Source: Coccinella septempunctata
Taxonomy: Eukaryota > Arthropoda > Insecta > Coleoptera > Coccinellidae
Reading direction: 5' to 3'
Assembly: GCF_907165205.1 (NCBI RefSeq)
Contig: NC_058193.1
Location: 18,179,521 to 18,243,520, forward strand
DNA: 64,000 nucleotides
The notes under the pieces were generated by a model, which was not told where the DNA came from, made no database searches, and saw nothing but the letters and a program-made list of their open reading frames with translations. A program made the translations under genes and the position numbers. Shown piece by piece: positions 46,496 to 58,840 of this stretch. Each line of letters begins with the position of its first letter. Within the stretch, counting starts at the first letter, position 1.

Positions 46496-49400
46496 GGGGT
46501 GTAAGGGGGAAGGATGCGTTTTATAGCCTCTCCTCTCAAATGCCAACCTCACCTACTCGCGGTGCACCCTGTTCTTACGAACGAGGCTCTGGCGACCGAA
46601 CATGAGCGGTATAACTCTGTTTCCCACAATTACGTAGCCTAAACATTGGCTTGAGCAGGAAATGGCTCTCTGCGTTGCTCAAGTTACGTCTCAGACCTTG
46701 TCGTCTCAGGATACCTGTGCCACAAGATAATCTAGTCGTAGCCGCAACCAAAGTTGCACTGACAGCGTTACCAGTGCAGCTTTTGAACACCTTCTAACGC
46801 AGCTCCTACAAAAAGATGGATCAGTCGAACAGGACAAAATTCGTATCCGGAGGTAAAATACCCTCCCATTCGGATCTCCGGGGGAGGGTGCCTGAGCGAG
46901 TGAATCATCGAACAAACACCAATGAAAAGCACATAGCTTTTGCAGCATGGAACGTCAGAACCTTGCTAGACAACCCCAAAGCCGACCGACCAGAGAGGCG
47001 TACTGCCCTAATCGATAAGGAACTGCAACGAACATCCATTGCAATAGTTGCTTTAAGCGAAACACGCTTTTCGGACGAAGGTAGCTTGGTAGAACAAGCG
47101 TATACTTTTTTCTGGAAAGGCTTGCCGGAAGGCGAAATCAGACAACATGGCGTAGGCTTTGCCATTAGAAACGACCTGGCCGCCAAACTCACCGAAAATC
47201 CAGTTGGTATCTCAGAACGTTTAATGACTCTACGTTTTCCTGCAGCGAATAACACGTTTGTGAACATCATTGCAGTATACGCACCCACTTTGAACTCCTC
47301 TGACAACTTAAAGGACACTTTTTATGAAACACTCGTTGCTACATTAAGTAAAATCCCAAAACGGGAACGAATTATTCTCCTTGGAGACTTCAACGCTAGA
47401 GTGGGCAGAGGTCAAGACTCAGAACTATGGCCGGGAATAATAGGGAAACACGGCACAGATAGCATCAATTCAAATGGAGAACGTCTGCTGGCTCTTTGTG
47501 CAGAACACAATCTGTGTATAACGAACACCTATTTTATTACAAGACCCAATTCAAGGGGGACCTGGCGCCACCCGCGCTCAGGGCATTGGCATACCCTCGA
47601 CTATGTGATCGTGAGAAGGAAAGATCTGAAAGAGGTGTTGGTCACTAAACCCAGAGCAGATCTGGAGTGCTGGACTGATCATAGGCTGGTAATCTCGAGA
47701 ATGAAAATCTCAATGCGCCCAAAATACCAACGCAAGCCGAAGTATCTAAGAAAGCGCCTTCAAATATCCAAACTGCAAAACCCTTCTACAAAGGACAGAT
47801 TCACAGCTGCCGTCAAAGATAGCCTAACACCACCGGATTATAACGACGACATTGAGACTCATTGGCTCCGTTTCAAGTCATCCCTTACAAATACAGCGAA
47901 AGAAATACTGGGCACAGAACGCTCCCGAAAATCCCCAGACTGGTTTGCCGACAGCGAAACTCATATCGCACCCCTTTTGGACGCAAAACACAAAGCGATG
48001 AAAACCGCAATTAACAAGCCTGGCGATGTTGCAGCCCAAATAGGTTTCATAAACATAAAACGCGAGGTCCGTCAAGAAATAAGAAAAATCAAGGACAGCT
48101 GGTGGAAAGAAAAAGCTAGGGAAATACAAGCTTACGCCGATAACCATGACTACAGGCGTTTTTTCGAAGCTATTAAAACTGTTTACGGTCCAAGCAGAAA
48201 AGCTAGCTTTCCTATAAGAGATGCTCATGGAGCTATTCTAACTGATGATAGAAAAATTCTCGAAAGATGGAAGGAGCATTACTCACAGGTCTTGAATCAA
48301 AATAACGACTCGGATTTATCCATTTTAGACCTGCTCCCCGCGTATAGTCCGATGACATCGCTTGATGACGAAATTTCAATGTCGGAAATCATAAGCGCGA
48401 TTAAAAATATGAAAAATGATAAGTCACCTGGTCTAGACGGCATTCCGGCGGAGATATTCAAAGCCTTGGATGAGGACATTGTCAATAGTCTCCTAATACT
48501 ATTCCGCAAGATCTGGGAACAGGGAGATGTGCCACAAGACTTCAGAGACGCTTTAGTTATCAACCTCTATAAGAACAAAGGCGATACGTCGAATTGCAAC
48601 AATTACAGGGGCATATCGTTGCTTAATGTGGCCGGTAAAATTCTCTCGAAGATTATGGCTAATCGTCTGGTTCCACTCTTAGAGAAGCTTTTACCTGAAT
48701 CCCAGTGCGGCTTTCGACCAAATCGAGGTACGGTGGACCTAATTTTTACACTGCGACAGCTACAAGAAAAGGCCCGTGAACAACAATCAAGGATTTAAAC
48801 AGCCTTCATCGATTTAAGCAAGGCATTCGACTCGGTGAATCGGAGAGCGCTATGGAAAATCATGGCACGTCTAGGAGTACCCGAAAAATTCCTAGCAGTG
48901 TGTAAAAGCCTTCATACCAACAACACCGCTAGAATACAGCATAATGGCTCTACAACCGACCATTTCTCAACCAACTCTGGAATAAAACAAGGCTGCGTAT
49001 TAGCGCCTTTACTGTTCAATATTTTCGCCATAGCTGTATCGATAATTGCTGACATGAGCATGCCCGTAAGAGGTGTTGGGATAAGATTCAGATTTGATGG
49101 AGGCCTGTTTAACCTGAAGCGCCTCAGAGCAAAAACCCGTACCAAGTTTATCACGGAACTTCAATATGCAGACGACTGTTCACTCATCGCTAGCAGCTCA
49201 GAGGATCTACAGATAATGATGGACACCTATAAACATATATACGAAGCTTTAGGCCTTAGACTCAATACTGACAAGACCAAAATCCTGGTAAGTCCGCCAG
49301 AAGGCCTTCAAACAGATATCAGCCTGGACGATGGAACTCTGGAACGGGTCAAGCAGTTCAAATACTTGGGAAGCTTCATAAATACTAGGGCTAACCTTGA

Positions 49401-50152
49401 CACGGAAATACACAACCGTATCAATTCGGCATCACGGGCATTCTGGAAGCTGAAGGACAGAGTGTTCCAAAATCACGACCTCAATCTGAAGACCAAGACA
49501 GCTGTTTACAGAGCAGTGGTCCTCCCAACGCTTCTTTACGGAAGCGAAAGCTGGACTCCCTACAGGCGACATATTAAACAGCTTGAACAGACGCAGCAAC
49601 GTCATCTAAGACAGATTATGCACATCAGATGGTTCCACAAAGTTTCGAATGCAGAAGTCTTGCAGCGCGCGAGTTGTACAACAATTGAGACTCAAGTAAC
49701 GAGGGCCCGACTCAGATGGAGCGGCCACATTCTGAGGATGCAAGACACAAGACTCCCCAAAATAGCTCTATACGGCGAACTCACTGAGGGAGCCCGGAAA
49801 CCAGGAGGCCAGTATAAGCGGTTAAAGGATACACTACATCAATCCCTAAAATCAGTTAATGCTAATCATAACTGGGAACAACTAGCGTTAGACAGGTCAC
49901 AGTGGAGGTCTTTGGTCCACAGTTATAATGGAGAATCGAGAAGGATACAGCGGCGGCCGGATCTGGTTGGAGACTATCCATGGCCTGAGTGTGGAAGGAT
50001 CTGCAGGTCACGGTTGGGTCTCTTTAGTCACAGGAGGGCACACAGTCGTAACTAGCACTAAGAAGTTACAAGTCTTTTCGAATTTTTATTTTTTTTTTTC
50101 TTCTTTTTGTAGATTTATTCCCGGTAACGGGATACAGCAATGATGATGATGA
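46496..50152 (+). mobile_element. apparently full-length endonuclease/RT LINE with target duplication
   Basis: TGTATTCTGCT occurs at 46485-46495 and 50153-50163. The 5' end begins GGGGTGTAAGGGGG with about 320 bp of GC-richer 5' UTR, then one long ORF (46816-50055). The 3' UTR is short and ends ACAGCAATGATGATGATGAT, a trinucleotide tail as in RTE-type LINEs. The GC content is clearly above that of the flanks. A partial second copy is at 36627-37057. Confidence 0.85.
46816..50055 (+). pseudogene. LINE ORF: AP endonuclease plus reverse transcriptase, one nonsense codon
   Basis: 1080 codons with a single stop at codon 661 (TAA 48796-48798). Residues about 40-300 are an AP-type endonuclease: AAWNVRTLL, VALSETRFS, IAVYAPT, LLGDFNARVG, HTLDYVIVR, CWTDHRLV. 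Residues about 510-830 are the RT: DKSPGLDGIPAEIFK, NNYRGISLLN, QCGFRPNRGTVD, FIDLSKAFDSVNR (just after the stop), GIKQGCVLAPLLF, the catalytic LQYADD (Asp about 786-787), LGLRLNTDKTKIL, FKYLGSFI. A C-terminal zinc-finger-like piece ends it: ECGRIC...LFSHRRAH. WNVRTL and YADD suggest RTE-like affinity; clade not certain. Apart from the stop the frame is intact. Confidence 0.92.
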
Positions 50153-50552
50153 TGTATTCTGCTTTTCATCTGTAAGTTACAAATCTGTAGCATACGATCG
50201 ATCTGTCAGTGTCTGATTGACAGATTTGAAAATAATGCAATTCTGTAACTATCTTCTTTACTTCTGAACGACTTATCGTAAATAGTTACGGATTCCTCTA
50301 AGCTACAGATCACTAAAAACCTCCAGAATTGCAATTTTCCTGTAAGCTTATGGAAATTTACAGATTGTCTTACAAATTAAAGCAGAATACCACCATAAAT
50401 CTCTGGAAGATGTATTGTGATATATCTATAAATTGCAGTCTTTTTTTTAATTATAGATATACGAGGATAAGTTGAAAAATTTTTAGCCTACTATAGAACC
50501 AAACAAAATTTCAATGTCAAATTATTTTATTACTCAACAGATTCACCTCTTA

Positions 50553-51202
50553 GGCTCGGTACTTTCACGTGCGAATAACTAAATTTATTCGATGAATAAG
50601 TCTTATTCTTAGGATAAGTAAAAATGCAGTCTTTTCACTTTCAGATAGTGTTATTCATCGAATAAATCTGTCATTGAAACTCGTTTAACCCTCTAATACC
50701 CAACTCCGCCTTGAGACTGGTTGCATATAAGTGGATACAAAATTATTCCCTGTGAGCAGTTTAGTTCAACTGCCCATGTCCGCCTTCAATATAGGTTCAT
50801 TTTGTGAGAACAGGTGTTATTGAATATCAGTTAACTATTTGCGAAAGAAAAATGTAGATTATACATAAGCTAACTTGAAACTATACGGAGATAATTTTAA
50901 AAAGGAAAAAAAAACTTGGGCATTAGAGGGTTAAGATTTTATTTGTTATAAATGGAATGTCGGTTCGTCATTATTGGTTGAATTTTTTAGATTCTGGATG
51001 TATGGTTATTTTTTGTGTGATTTTCACGAAATATTTGCTTTCTAATTGGAATTATGACAATTTCTACTATGCGGTGTCTTATTTTACATTAATCAGTGAA
51101 AAGTAGAAAGCACCGAAATAAGGTATCCTTCAGATAGGAAATTGCTTGACAGATACTTATTGACATTGAATAAAATTTATTCGAAGGTGAAAGTACCGGA
51201 CC
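50553..51202. mobile_element. Harbinger-like MITE, 650 bp (TSD TTA), in mariner copy 3
   Basis: TTA at 50550-50552 and 51203-51205. Termini GGCTCGGTACTTTCAC and, inverted, GGTCCGGTACTTTCAC, extended by CGAATAA and TTTATTC blocks. The other mariner copies give the empty site (CTTTTAATTGG, CTCTTAATTGG). A 3-bp TTA duplication and a GG start are the PIF/Harbinger signature. Non-coding. Confidence 0.85.
50689..50930. mobile_element. piggyBac-like MITE, 242 bp (TSD TTAA), nested third level
   Basis: TTAA at 50685-50688 and 50931-50934 with termini CCCTCTAATACCCAA and (inverted) CCCTCTAATGCCCAA. TTAA target and a CCC start are the piggyBac signature. It lies inside the Harbinger-like MITE. No coding capacity. 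Confidence 0.85.
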
Positions 51203-52243
51203 TTAATTGGATACATTTATTACAGCGAACCTGCAAAAAAATGATTCTTCTTGCTCTGCAAACCAGACCTTCACACCCACAGCTTTTATTACCTCCTCGT
51301 TGGAAGAAAATTTACGACCTTATAAACTTTTTTCAGTTGAGTAAAGAGATGATAGTCGGCTGGAGCCAAATCTGGTGAATAAGGGGGTGTTCTAGTATTT
51401 CAAACCCTAAATCAAGAAGTGGTCAGTATTGTCAAATAGTAATCTCCGGTTATTGTTCTACCCTTATCCAAAAAATCAATCATGATTACTCCATGGCGAT
51501 CCCAAAAAACTGAAGCAAGAACTTTTCCAGCAGATTTTTGGACACGAAACTTCTTAGGTCTTGGAGAACCACAGTCTTTCATCGATTGTTGCTTTGTTTC
51601 TGGATCGTCTCATCCATAGTAACAATTCGGTTTAAGAAGTCTACATCGTTTTCAAATCGAGCACAGATCGAATGCGATGCTTCTACCCTTGCACGCTTTT
51701 GGTCAACATTCAAACATTTTGGGATCCATTTTGCAGCAATTTCTCTCATATCTAAATTGACATGAACTATATGATGAACGCGTTCGTATGAAATATTCAG
51801 TGCTTCAGATATCCGTTTTAGCCCAATTCGACGGTCTGATAAAATCATGTCATGAACTGCATCGATATTTTCGGAGACTGACACAGGAACAGGCCGTCCC
51901 TATCGGTACCTTCGGAGAATTAGGATAATTTAGTATAGTATAAATGAAAAATTTACCTCTTTTGAAGCTTGCAGTCCAATTTTACACGGTCGCATACGAA
52001 GGACATTGATCACCAAGGGTTTTAAACATATCTTGGTAAATCTGCTTACCTCTTAACCCTTTTAAAAACTTTTACCTGATGATCGCTCGATACTCCAATT
52101 TTTCGATTTGCACAATTTCGGTGGACATCTTCTTTCTTTTAATATATTGCGTAACTCTGGTTTACTTTTTAAACCTCAAACTTCAGATTGACACTTCTAG
52201 TGAGTTATTGGTCTAAGCTAACTAGATATCGATATATCCTCGT

Positions 52244-53112
52244 CAATCACTTTTTCAATATAACTCAAAATATTCTTTATTCTTTCGAAGAAGATTAGAT
52301 TATATAAAATAGAAAATATTCACAATTTGTATTCTATCATGTGCATACAGATAGCTTTTGTTGCGAATTGCATGGATATCCTTTAATTACATTCTCCATC
52401 TACTTTAAATTAGTTTTTTTTTATCATAGTATGCTCCGTAATAAGGCGTATGGTTATGAATGTATGAAGGTGTTACTTATACCGGCATAATAATGCAAGT
52501 CAGAGTCTCGTTTGTTGTACTAGTATGCTGCAGTAATAGATAATTTCATTTAAACACGAGCGAGAAAACTGAAGAAAATATGAATTTATTTCCTCTCATT
52601 ACTTTAGGATTCCAGGGAGCAGCACTTCCCAGCCGTGTATGCAAAATTAAAAAAGGTGCTCTGTGGAAAGTTATTACCCTTTTTTTTTAGAAAACGCGTC
52701 AATCTAGATGATGCGCTGAAGCTTACACAATTGAATAACGGTTTCTTTCTGATCAATTCAAGCAGATCAAACAAGGTTAAGCAATTTGCTAGAGAAGTAC
52801 ATATAAGGATATGAATCCATAATATTGGTTTATTCAAAAGTATATACTTCTGTTATGATCCGAAGAAATTGCTCTTTCTGTAGTAATATGGTAACTGTGA
52901 GTAGAGTTCGTTGTGGATGTTCAGAAAAATGTCTTATGTTTAGTGAAAGTCACTTGGTTTTCAAGATATTTGCGATTTGTTAAGACTCAAAAAACTACAC
53001 GTTTAGCCACTCTTTTTGTTGGCAAGACTCCAAATGAAGAAATTCTTTCAATCTGTTTTTGGATAGTATTTCTGGATAGGTGCGCTTTCGAATGTAATTA
53101 TGGCGCATGTTT
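52244..53112. other. anonymous sequence before a gypsy relic
   Basis: No gene recognised; may include unreadable upstream RT of the gypsy relic. Confidence 0.3.
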
Positions 53113-53900
53113 AGTATTTTGCGGTTTTTATAAATGATATACTAATTACTCGAAAAAATTTCTACGTTCCGTCAGGTAAATTAAGACGACTGTTTATTAA
53201 TATATTAGAAAAGTCTGGATTCAAATTAAGTTTAAACACATGTAAATTCTTTCAGAATCAAGTTGAATACCTGCAATTGATAAAGACGGGTTACATCCAT
53301 GTAGAGACAAAATTCATGCGATTGAAAATGCTCCAAGATCAGAAAATGTTACACAACTGAAAAGTTTCTTTGGCTCTCTCTGTACATTACAACACAAAAA
53401 TCATAAGAAATTTATCAACACTATTGTTTCCTTATATCAATTACTGGGGAAAAATGTACCCTTCAAGTGGGATTAAAGTTGCGAAGCTGCGTTCAATAAA
53501 ATTAAAAAATTGTGCAATATCATCCGATATTTTAGTGCATTACAACGCCAACTTGCCATTGAGGTTGACAGTTGATTCAAGTAGGGGTAGGCGCATTTGT
53601 TAGCCATATTTTTTCATCAGGTGTTAAAAAACCAATTGCTTTTGTGTCTGAAACATTGAATAAAACCCAACAATCGTATTCTCATTTGGAAACAGAAGCA
53701 TATGTTCTAATTTTTGGCCTTATTAAGTTTCACCAATATCTCACATTTTGCTAACATGTCACTGTTACGACGGACAATCGCCCTTCGCTTCCAATTTTCA
53801 GCCCTATAAAGGGAATTCCAGAATATGCTGCGAACAGATTAAGACGATGGGCAGTGATAATATCGAATTATGATTAGGATATCGAGTATTTTAGAACCAT
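53113..53900 (+). pseudogene. gypsy-type LTR retrotransposon relic (RT end, RNase H)
   Basis: In changing frames the plus strand shows, in order: FINDILITRKNF (the YxDD region with one Asp replaced), LRRLFINILEKSGFKL, CKFFQNQVEYL, a connection segment with FF/VHYNANLPL, and VGVGAFVSHIF...KPIAFVSETL, followed by KTQQSYSHLETEA and KFHQYL of the RNase H. Then TTDNRPSLPIF and AANRLRRWA. This is the canonical gypsy RT/RNase H order. Stops and frameshifts are frequent. I see no integrase, gag, env or LTR attached. Confidence 0.75.
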
Positions 53901-56116
53901 CCAGAAGAAAAAGAATCACATTACTGTTATATTTCTTTTCAAGAACTCCTGAAATCAATATCCATTACCCTAATTAAGTTGAAATCAGAAAAAGATCCGG
54001 TTCTGAAAGAACTGGAATATTACATTAAGGACGTCTGGCTGGGCTGGGCTGGGCTTTTTTTAACAGAAGGTAGAACTGTACAAAATAGGCGTTTCAACAA
54101 AAATGGCCTATATAAAACATTCAACATGAAATATGTAGTTGAAAAAATTGAAAATGATTATACTGAAATAGATCCTAATACGACCCTAAATTATTTGTTA
54201 TCGAAATGATCGCAAAGCAATGGGAAAAAACTTATGACTTATAACTGACTCAACCATATTAGTTTACTGAAGGGATCTCGAGAACTATAGCAGCTAGAAG
54301 AAAACTGACGACACAGTCACAGATTTTGAGTTATGAACGAAAATTGAGAAAGTCATTTTCAATGAAGCTGAATAAGTCGCTTATTTGACCTCGTATTCGA
54401 AATCCGTTGTTACATTCTACAGGCACTTTTTTATGAGGAATTCGAATATTATGATATTAAATTTTTTGATCCAGTCATTCTCGAGATATGACAGGGATTT
54501 CTGATTTTTCAAATGTAAACTATAGTTGTAAGTTCATTCATGTTGCTGCAATTTTGTTGCTGATTTCAAAAATGTATCATAAGTCGCTATTCACATGAAT
54601 ATACCATAAGAAAAAAAATTCAATACTTTTTCCTGCTTTTCGATTCACATAGGCATACCGAATTTTTCTCATTATTTATTTACTTAAACGATTTCATGAA
54701 ATGACTGATTTCGATACCAAATGACAGATACAATGATGACCAAATACCCAGGACCAAGTGTGAAAAATTGAATATTAGTTTAAAATCTCACAAATAAAAT
54801 TCGTCTAAATTATTCACAAATTGTCACAGTCTTTTTCTTGCTCGAAACCCCAAGCTATCATCGTTAAAATGGGAAAAGCACTTTCAATAATTTGTCCCCA
54901 TTTTCTATACTTTTTTTCATCTCAAATCGCACGAGACAACAATTTTTTGAAGTGACCAGATGCAACTTATCAGATAGACTCGGAAGTGCTGAACCATTCA
55001 TTGTCTAGACATATCTTTATGTTTTGTCATGTTGTCATGTTGATGCCACATTCCGTCTCTCACATTATTTAATTTTATAGTCCCGTACTTGAAATTTAAT
55101 GAAATTTTGTCGAACTTCTAGGGGTTGTAACTCGGCCATTTTGATATTGAGAATTTTTGGTGAAATGACTTATTTTGATTATTTCTACCTCCTGTCAAAA
55201 ATAGCCTGTATAGAGGAAATTTCATCATGAAATAACCCCTATATTTGTATTCCCAAATATAATATATTTATACAATTCATTTTTCCTTGACTTGTATAAC
55301 CTTACGGAAGAGGTTTATTTATGATGAATGTAAGTACTGTTTTTTACGCTTGAAACATGTAACATCTATTTGAATGTTTCTATTATTACTTTTATACATA
55401 TTTACTATCTGTGGTTTATTACTTGATTAATTGAAAGTTAAGGTTAGATATTATTAGTACATTATTAGTATAGTTTCAGGTTTTGTCAATTTTTCACTGA
55501 CACTTCAAATTCATAATTTGTCAGGTTTTTTGCAATGTTCCGTTGTGCGCCTAGAACTGATCGATTTCTATAATTCGAGTGATAAATCAATCTCATAAAT
55601 TCTTATGCTAAATCATATGCAATTTTTTCTCACCATTCGAATAGTTCTGCTTCTTAACTGTTGATAATGCATATGTACCTGAAATAAGGAAAAATTTATT
55701 AATTTCATCAGCAATCAGGTACCTACCTAAATAAATAATATATTTCTCGTAGCGTATCAAAGACCATAACTTGTAACAGTAAGCAGGTAACTGGATTTTG
55801 CGACTCATTCATTGGGCCAAATTAAAAAGTGAACCATAAATTTGATATTATTTCTCACAGGCTATCAAAAAATACTTTTGACGAAATATTCGAACCTGGA
55901 AAATGATGGCGCAAGAAAACGGTAAAAAAATTAATTTTGAGGAGTCGACTGGTTTTCGTAATTCTTGATGTCAATACTCAATCAACATGGATGAAGTTTC
56001 AAAATTAACTCGTATTTATATAATTCGAGTTCCCCGTAGGGAATTTTATCGAAGTTAGGAAAATTATTATTATTATTTTAGATATTCAGAAGAGGCCAAT
56101 GAATGTTATGCAAATC
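53901..56116. other. anonymous AT-rich sequence
   Basis: No gene recognised. Confidence 0.35.
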
Positions 56117-56440
56117 GAATATTCGTTGAGGAAATACCACAGGATTACGTTTCAGTAACGAGTTGTTGAATGATTTCGTATATGACGTTGATGTAATGTT
56201 CTTCATTTTCTATTAAATATACGTTGAGGAAATACTCTTAACACACGTTACATATTGGTGACCACAGTCACCAATTGAATACTCATGGTATTCAACGTTA
56301 ATTCGATGTTTATCACTTCCTATTGAATATTCGTTAAGGAGGCACTGAAATTACAACGTTGCATGTTCAGTAACCAGCTGAATCATAAACGTTGATTATA
56401 TTTTCGTATTCAACGTATGGTTGAATTTAGGTTCCGGAAT
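56117..56440. repeat. tandem repeat, three units of about 100-110 bp
   Basis: GAATATTCGTTGAGGA near 56117, AAATATACGTTGAGGA near 56214 and GAATATTCGTTAAGGA near 56326 start successive units. Other shared blocks are TTCAGTAACNAG, CGTATNNNACGTTGAT and CATTTNCTATT. Diverged minisatellite, no coding role seen. Confidence 0.7.
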
Positions 56441-57919
56441 ATTCATTATTTTCTTCATATACCAAAGTTTAAATCATACTAATTATTCTTCAACATCTAA
56501 TACAGAATAGTTTTGCCCTTTTCATACGTATCGTATCTTTTTCTGATGAAAATAATCCAAAATTATAAGCAAACTTGGTCAACGTAGAAAAAATTTTCGA
56601 AAAATGAAGTTGAAGGTGAAAAATTTTTGGAAAAACACTAGAAATCAAACATCTCGGAAACTGTTGATTTTTGGTTATTAATAAATATGGCTCAAACGAC
56701 AGCAAATGAGTGATACTAACACCTCCTCCAAGGTTCACGTTCTAATTTGGAAACACCCTGTATAATGTGGTAAGACCACCAATCTTCAGCACGTGCAAAT
56801 CATGTACGAGATATGTTTCAGAAAGAACAATTATCTGAGAAATTCCAGCGCAACCCCATTCGAAACAAAACCAATTCATCCAGATTCTGTATTATATGTA
56901 CCTGCAGGATGTTAAGTGATGTTCGTTCCTGTAGTGCAAAATTGGCAAAGTACCTGAATCAGGTATAATCTTTGCCAAATTGGTTCATAATGATATTCTC
57001 TTATAAATAGTTCCATTTGAAAGGACCAATCACAAGGGATAAGTTAGACTACAGAATATACAAGTTGTATATTATGCACATACAAATTCATACATACATG
57101 ACGTAAATCGACACTACCTACTGTAAGAAATATAGAAAGAGAATAGAAACAATAAAATGAAATCACAATTCGTTTTCGATGCGTACGCTTTCTATTCACC
57201 CTGTAACGTTGACTAGTCACAATATTCTCGAGTGAATAGAATGCGTGGAAGCTCGGGCATCGAAGAAGCGGTGGAGAAATAGGCAACGTTTCGTTTGGAG
57301 AGTACATGGAAAGTATATGACTACTGACATCGATCGAAAACGTACGATTCTAGTATTTGGAATCGGTTTTCTCGATTTCAGTGATTTCCCTATTTAGATA
57401 TTAACAATGAATTCGCCCCCAATACTAAATTCGCCCAGGGCAATTGTCCTTTTTTGCCCTGGGGTTAATCCGCCACTGTATGTAGCTATGAACAAAGAAA
57501 ATATCCATTTCGATTGCACAAGTTGGCAACATCGACTGAAATATGCCTGGATAATAAAGACAACAAATACATTATCTTGATGAGATAGATAAAGATGGCT
57601 GTCTATGAAGTCTTCGACGAACGAGGAAGGTCGTAAAATTTGATGGGATTTTTATGGCCGGTTTCAGTTGAAGCTCGCCAGTAAGTACGCCCTTGAAAAT
57701 CAACAGCTGTTTTTTTATAAACAAGCTGAACGGACATTGTGCTTTTCATTGTCTAGTAGGCACTGTTGCCAAGTCGTAAACTCGAAACTAAACGATTTAA
57801 ATTTAAAAACCACATATTTGAAGAATGATTTTGAATAGTTTCGGCGGTGAATTTGAAAAAATCATGAATGAAAGTCATAATTATTCAGTTTAAACTTACA
57901 TAATGATATGTAGTTAGAA
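56441..57919. other. anonymous sequence with a hAT-like end fragment
   Basis: No gene. AAACACCCTGTATA occurs near 56751 (a short-repeat end), a hairpin TTGGCAAAG...CTTTGCCAA at 56943-56982, and GGGGTTAATCCGCCACTGTA near 57462, which looks like the end of a CAGTGGCGG-type transposon. Confidence 0.35.
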
Positions 57920-58840
57920 TCATTCGGGGTAACTGCGCGTAGAGGGTAAGTGTGCGCAGTGCGTATATCTCGACTATGCAATGTATGAAAGAGGGGTTCA
58001 TTTGGGTGAAGCAAGGGCGCAGAATCGCCAAATTAGTTTTTTAAGCAGTGCGACGTGCAACGTTTCGTTAACTTTTTATTTGCAATCAATCGAATTCACT
58101 AGTTTTCTTGTTTTTTTAGCATTTCTGCAAATTCTGCCAGGTCCAAGTTCCGAGTCCGACGGTGTTAAACAATATTTTATTCGATAATGCGCATATTATT
58201 CTAAATATATAATAAAAAATTTCAGGTTCTCTTAGCTGCTCAACTCTATAAGAACTTCAATTCAAATTTTGTCTTACTGGGGAAAGTGTGCGCGGGTAAG
58301 TGTGCGCATATATTCATTATATGGGCATTTGTTCAGTGAGGAATGAATTATGACATTGTTGATTTTCTTGGTTAAGACTCGATCAATATTGTCCTATTTG
58401 TTCAGAAAAATATGAAGAGCCACCAACAGGGGAATACAACAAGTTTTTGTTTACCAGGAATGGTGGCACGAACAATAATGCAGTGCTTGTAAAAAGGCGC
58501 TTCTGTATTGACAATAAATAGCATTTCTCTAATATTATAACATTTTGATGACATTATTTTGTAATTTGTTTCGATTGTGTGGTTCACTGAGCACTGTGTT
58601 CACTTACCCCCTGAGGGTGCGCACACTTACCCGCAATACGGGGCATGTGAACGCACTCCGACTTTCACTATTAATTTTTTTTTTTGCGGAAAGAAAACGT
58701 TCTTGTTTGTTTGCTTTTTGATATTTTTTTATAGATTAGAAAATTCTCTATCCCATGAATATGTTTTAATTTTCCTAGCTTCAACATTTGAAACAGGGTA
58801 TGGCTTGAAAGGCAAAAGTGCGCACAGTTGCCCCAAATGA
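57920..58840. mobile_element. TIR element with GTGTGCGC subterminal repeats, about 920 bp
   Basis: TCATTCGGGGTAACTGCGC at the left answers (inverted) TCATTTGGGGCAACTGTGCG at the right. GGGTAAGTGTGCGCA is repeated at 57944 and 58294 and occurs inverted (TGCGCACACTTACCC) near 58619. These GC-rich blocks stand out from AT-rich surroundings. No transposase found. Target duplication unclear because TCATT/AATGA may belong to the TIR. Confidence 0.7.

Larger units (their letters stand above)
46463..50415. repeat. palindromic element split by the full-length LINE
   Basis: The right part 50153-50415 has GTATTCTGCTTT...CTGTAAG at its left and CTTACAAATTAAAGCAGAATAC at its right, an inverted pair. The left-hand edge continues before the LINE as TAATGGTTGTATTCTGCT (to 46495), inverse of AGCAGAATACCACCATAAA. 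So the LINE landed at one end of this element. Confidence 0.65.
50460..52243 (-). mobile_element. mariner copy 3, deleted and split by a nested MITE
   Basis: Left end TATACGAGGATAAGTTGA, right end GATATATCCTCGTC; the right TA is lost. The transposase ATG is at 52128 on the minus strand and the terminal TAA at 50530-50532. The catalytic block 51884-51579 (RIGLKRISEALNISYERVHH, IVTMDET) is open. About 110 bp around the second catalytic Asp are deleted near 51419, a smaller deletion removes residues after MDET, and 51893-51950 is replaced by unrelated sequence. Confidence 0.85.

Noticed and set aside
46905..47318. 137-residue minus-strand frame in the long LINE
   Set aside because: Shadow of the endonuclease coding strand.
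48243..48275. CTGATGATAGAAAAATTCTC with a following CGAAAG as a hammerhead
   Set aside because: No stem II can be formed and it is inside an open LINE frame.
57400..57485. Complete hAT element ending CCGCCACTGTA
   Set aside because: Only one end is visible; no partner terminus or duplication was found.
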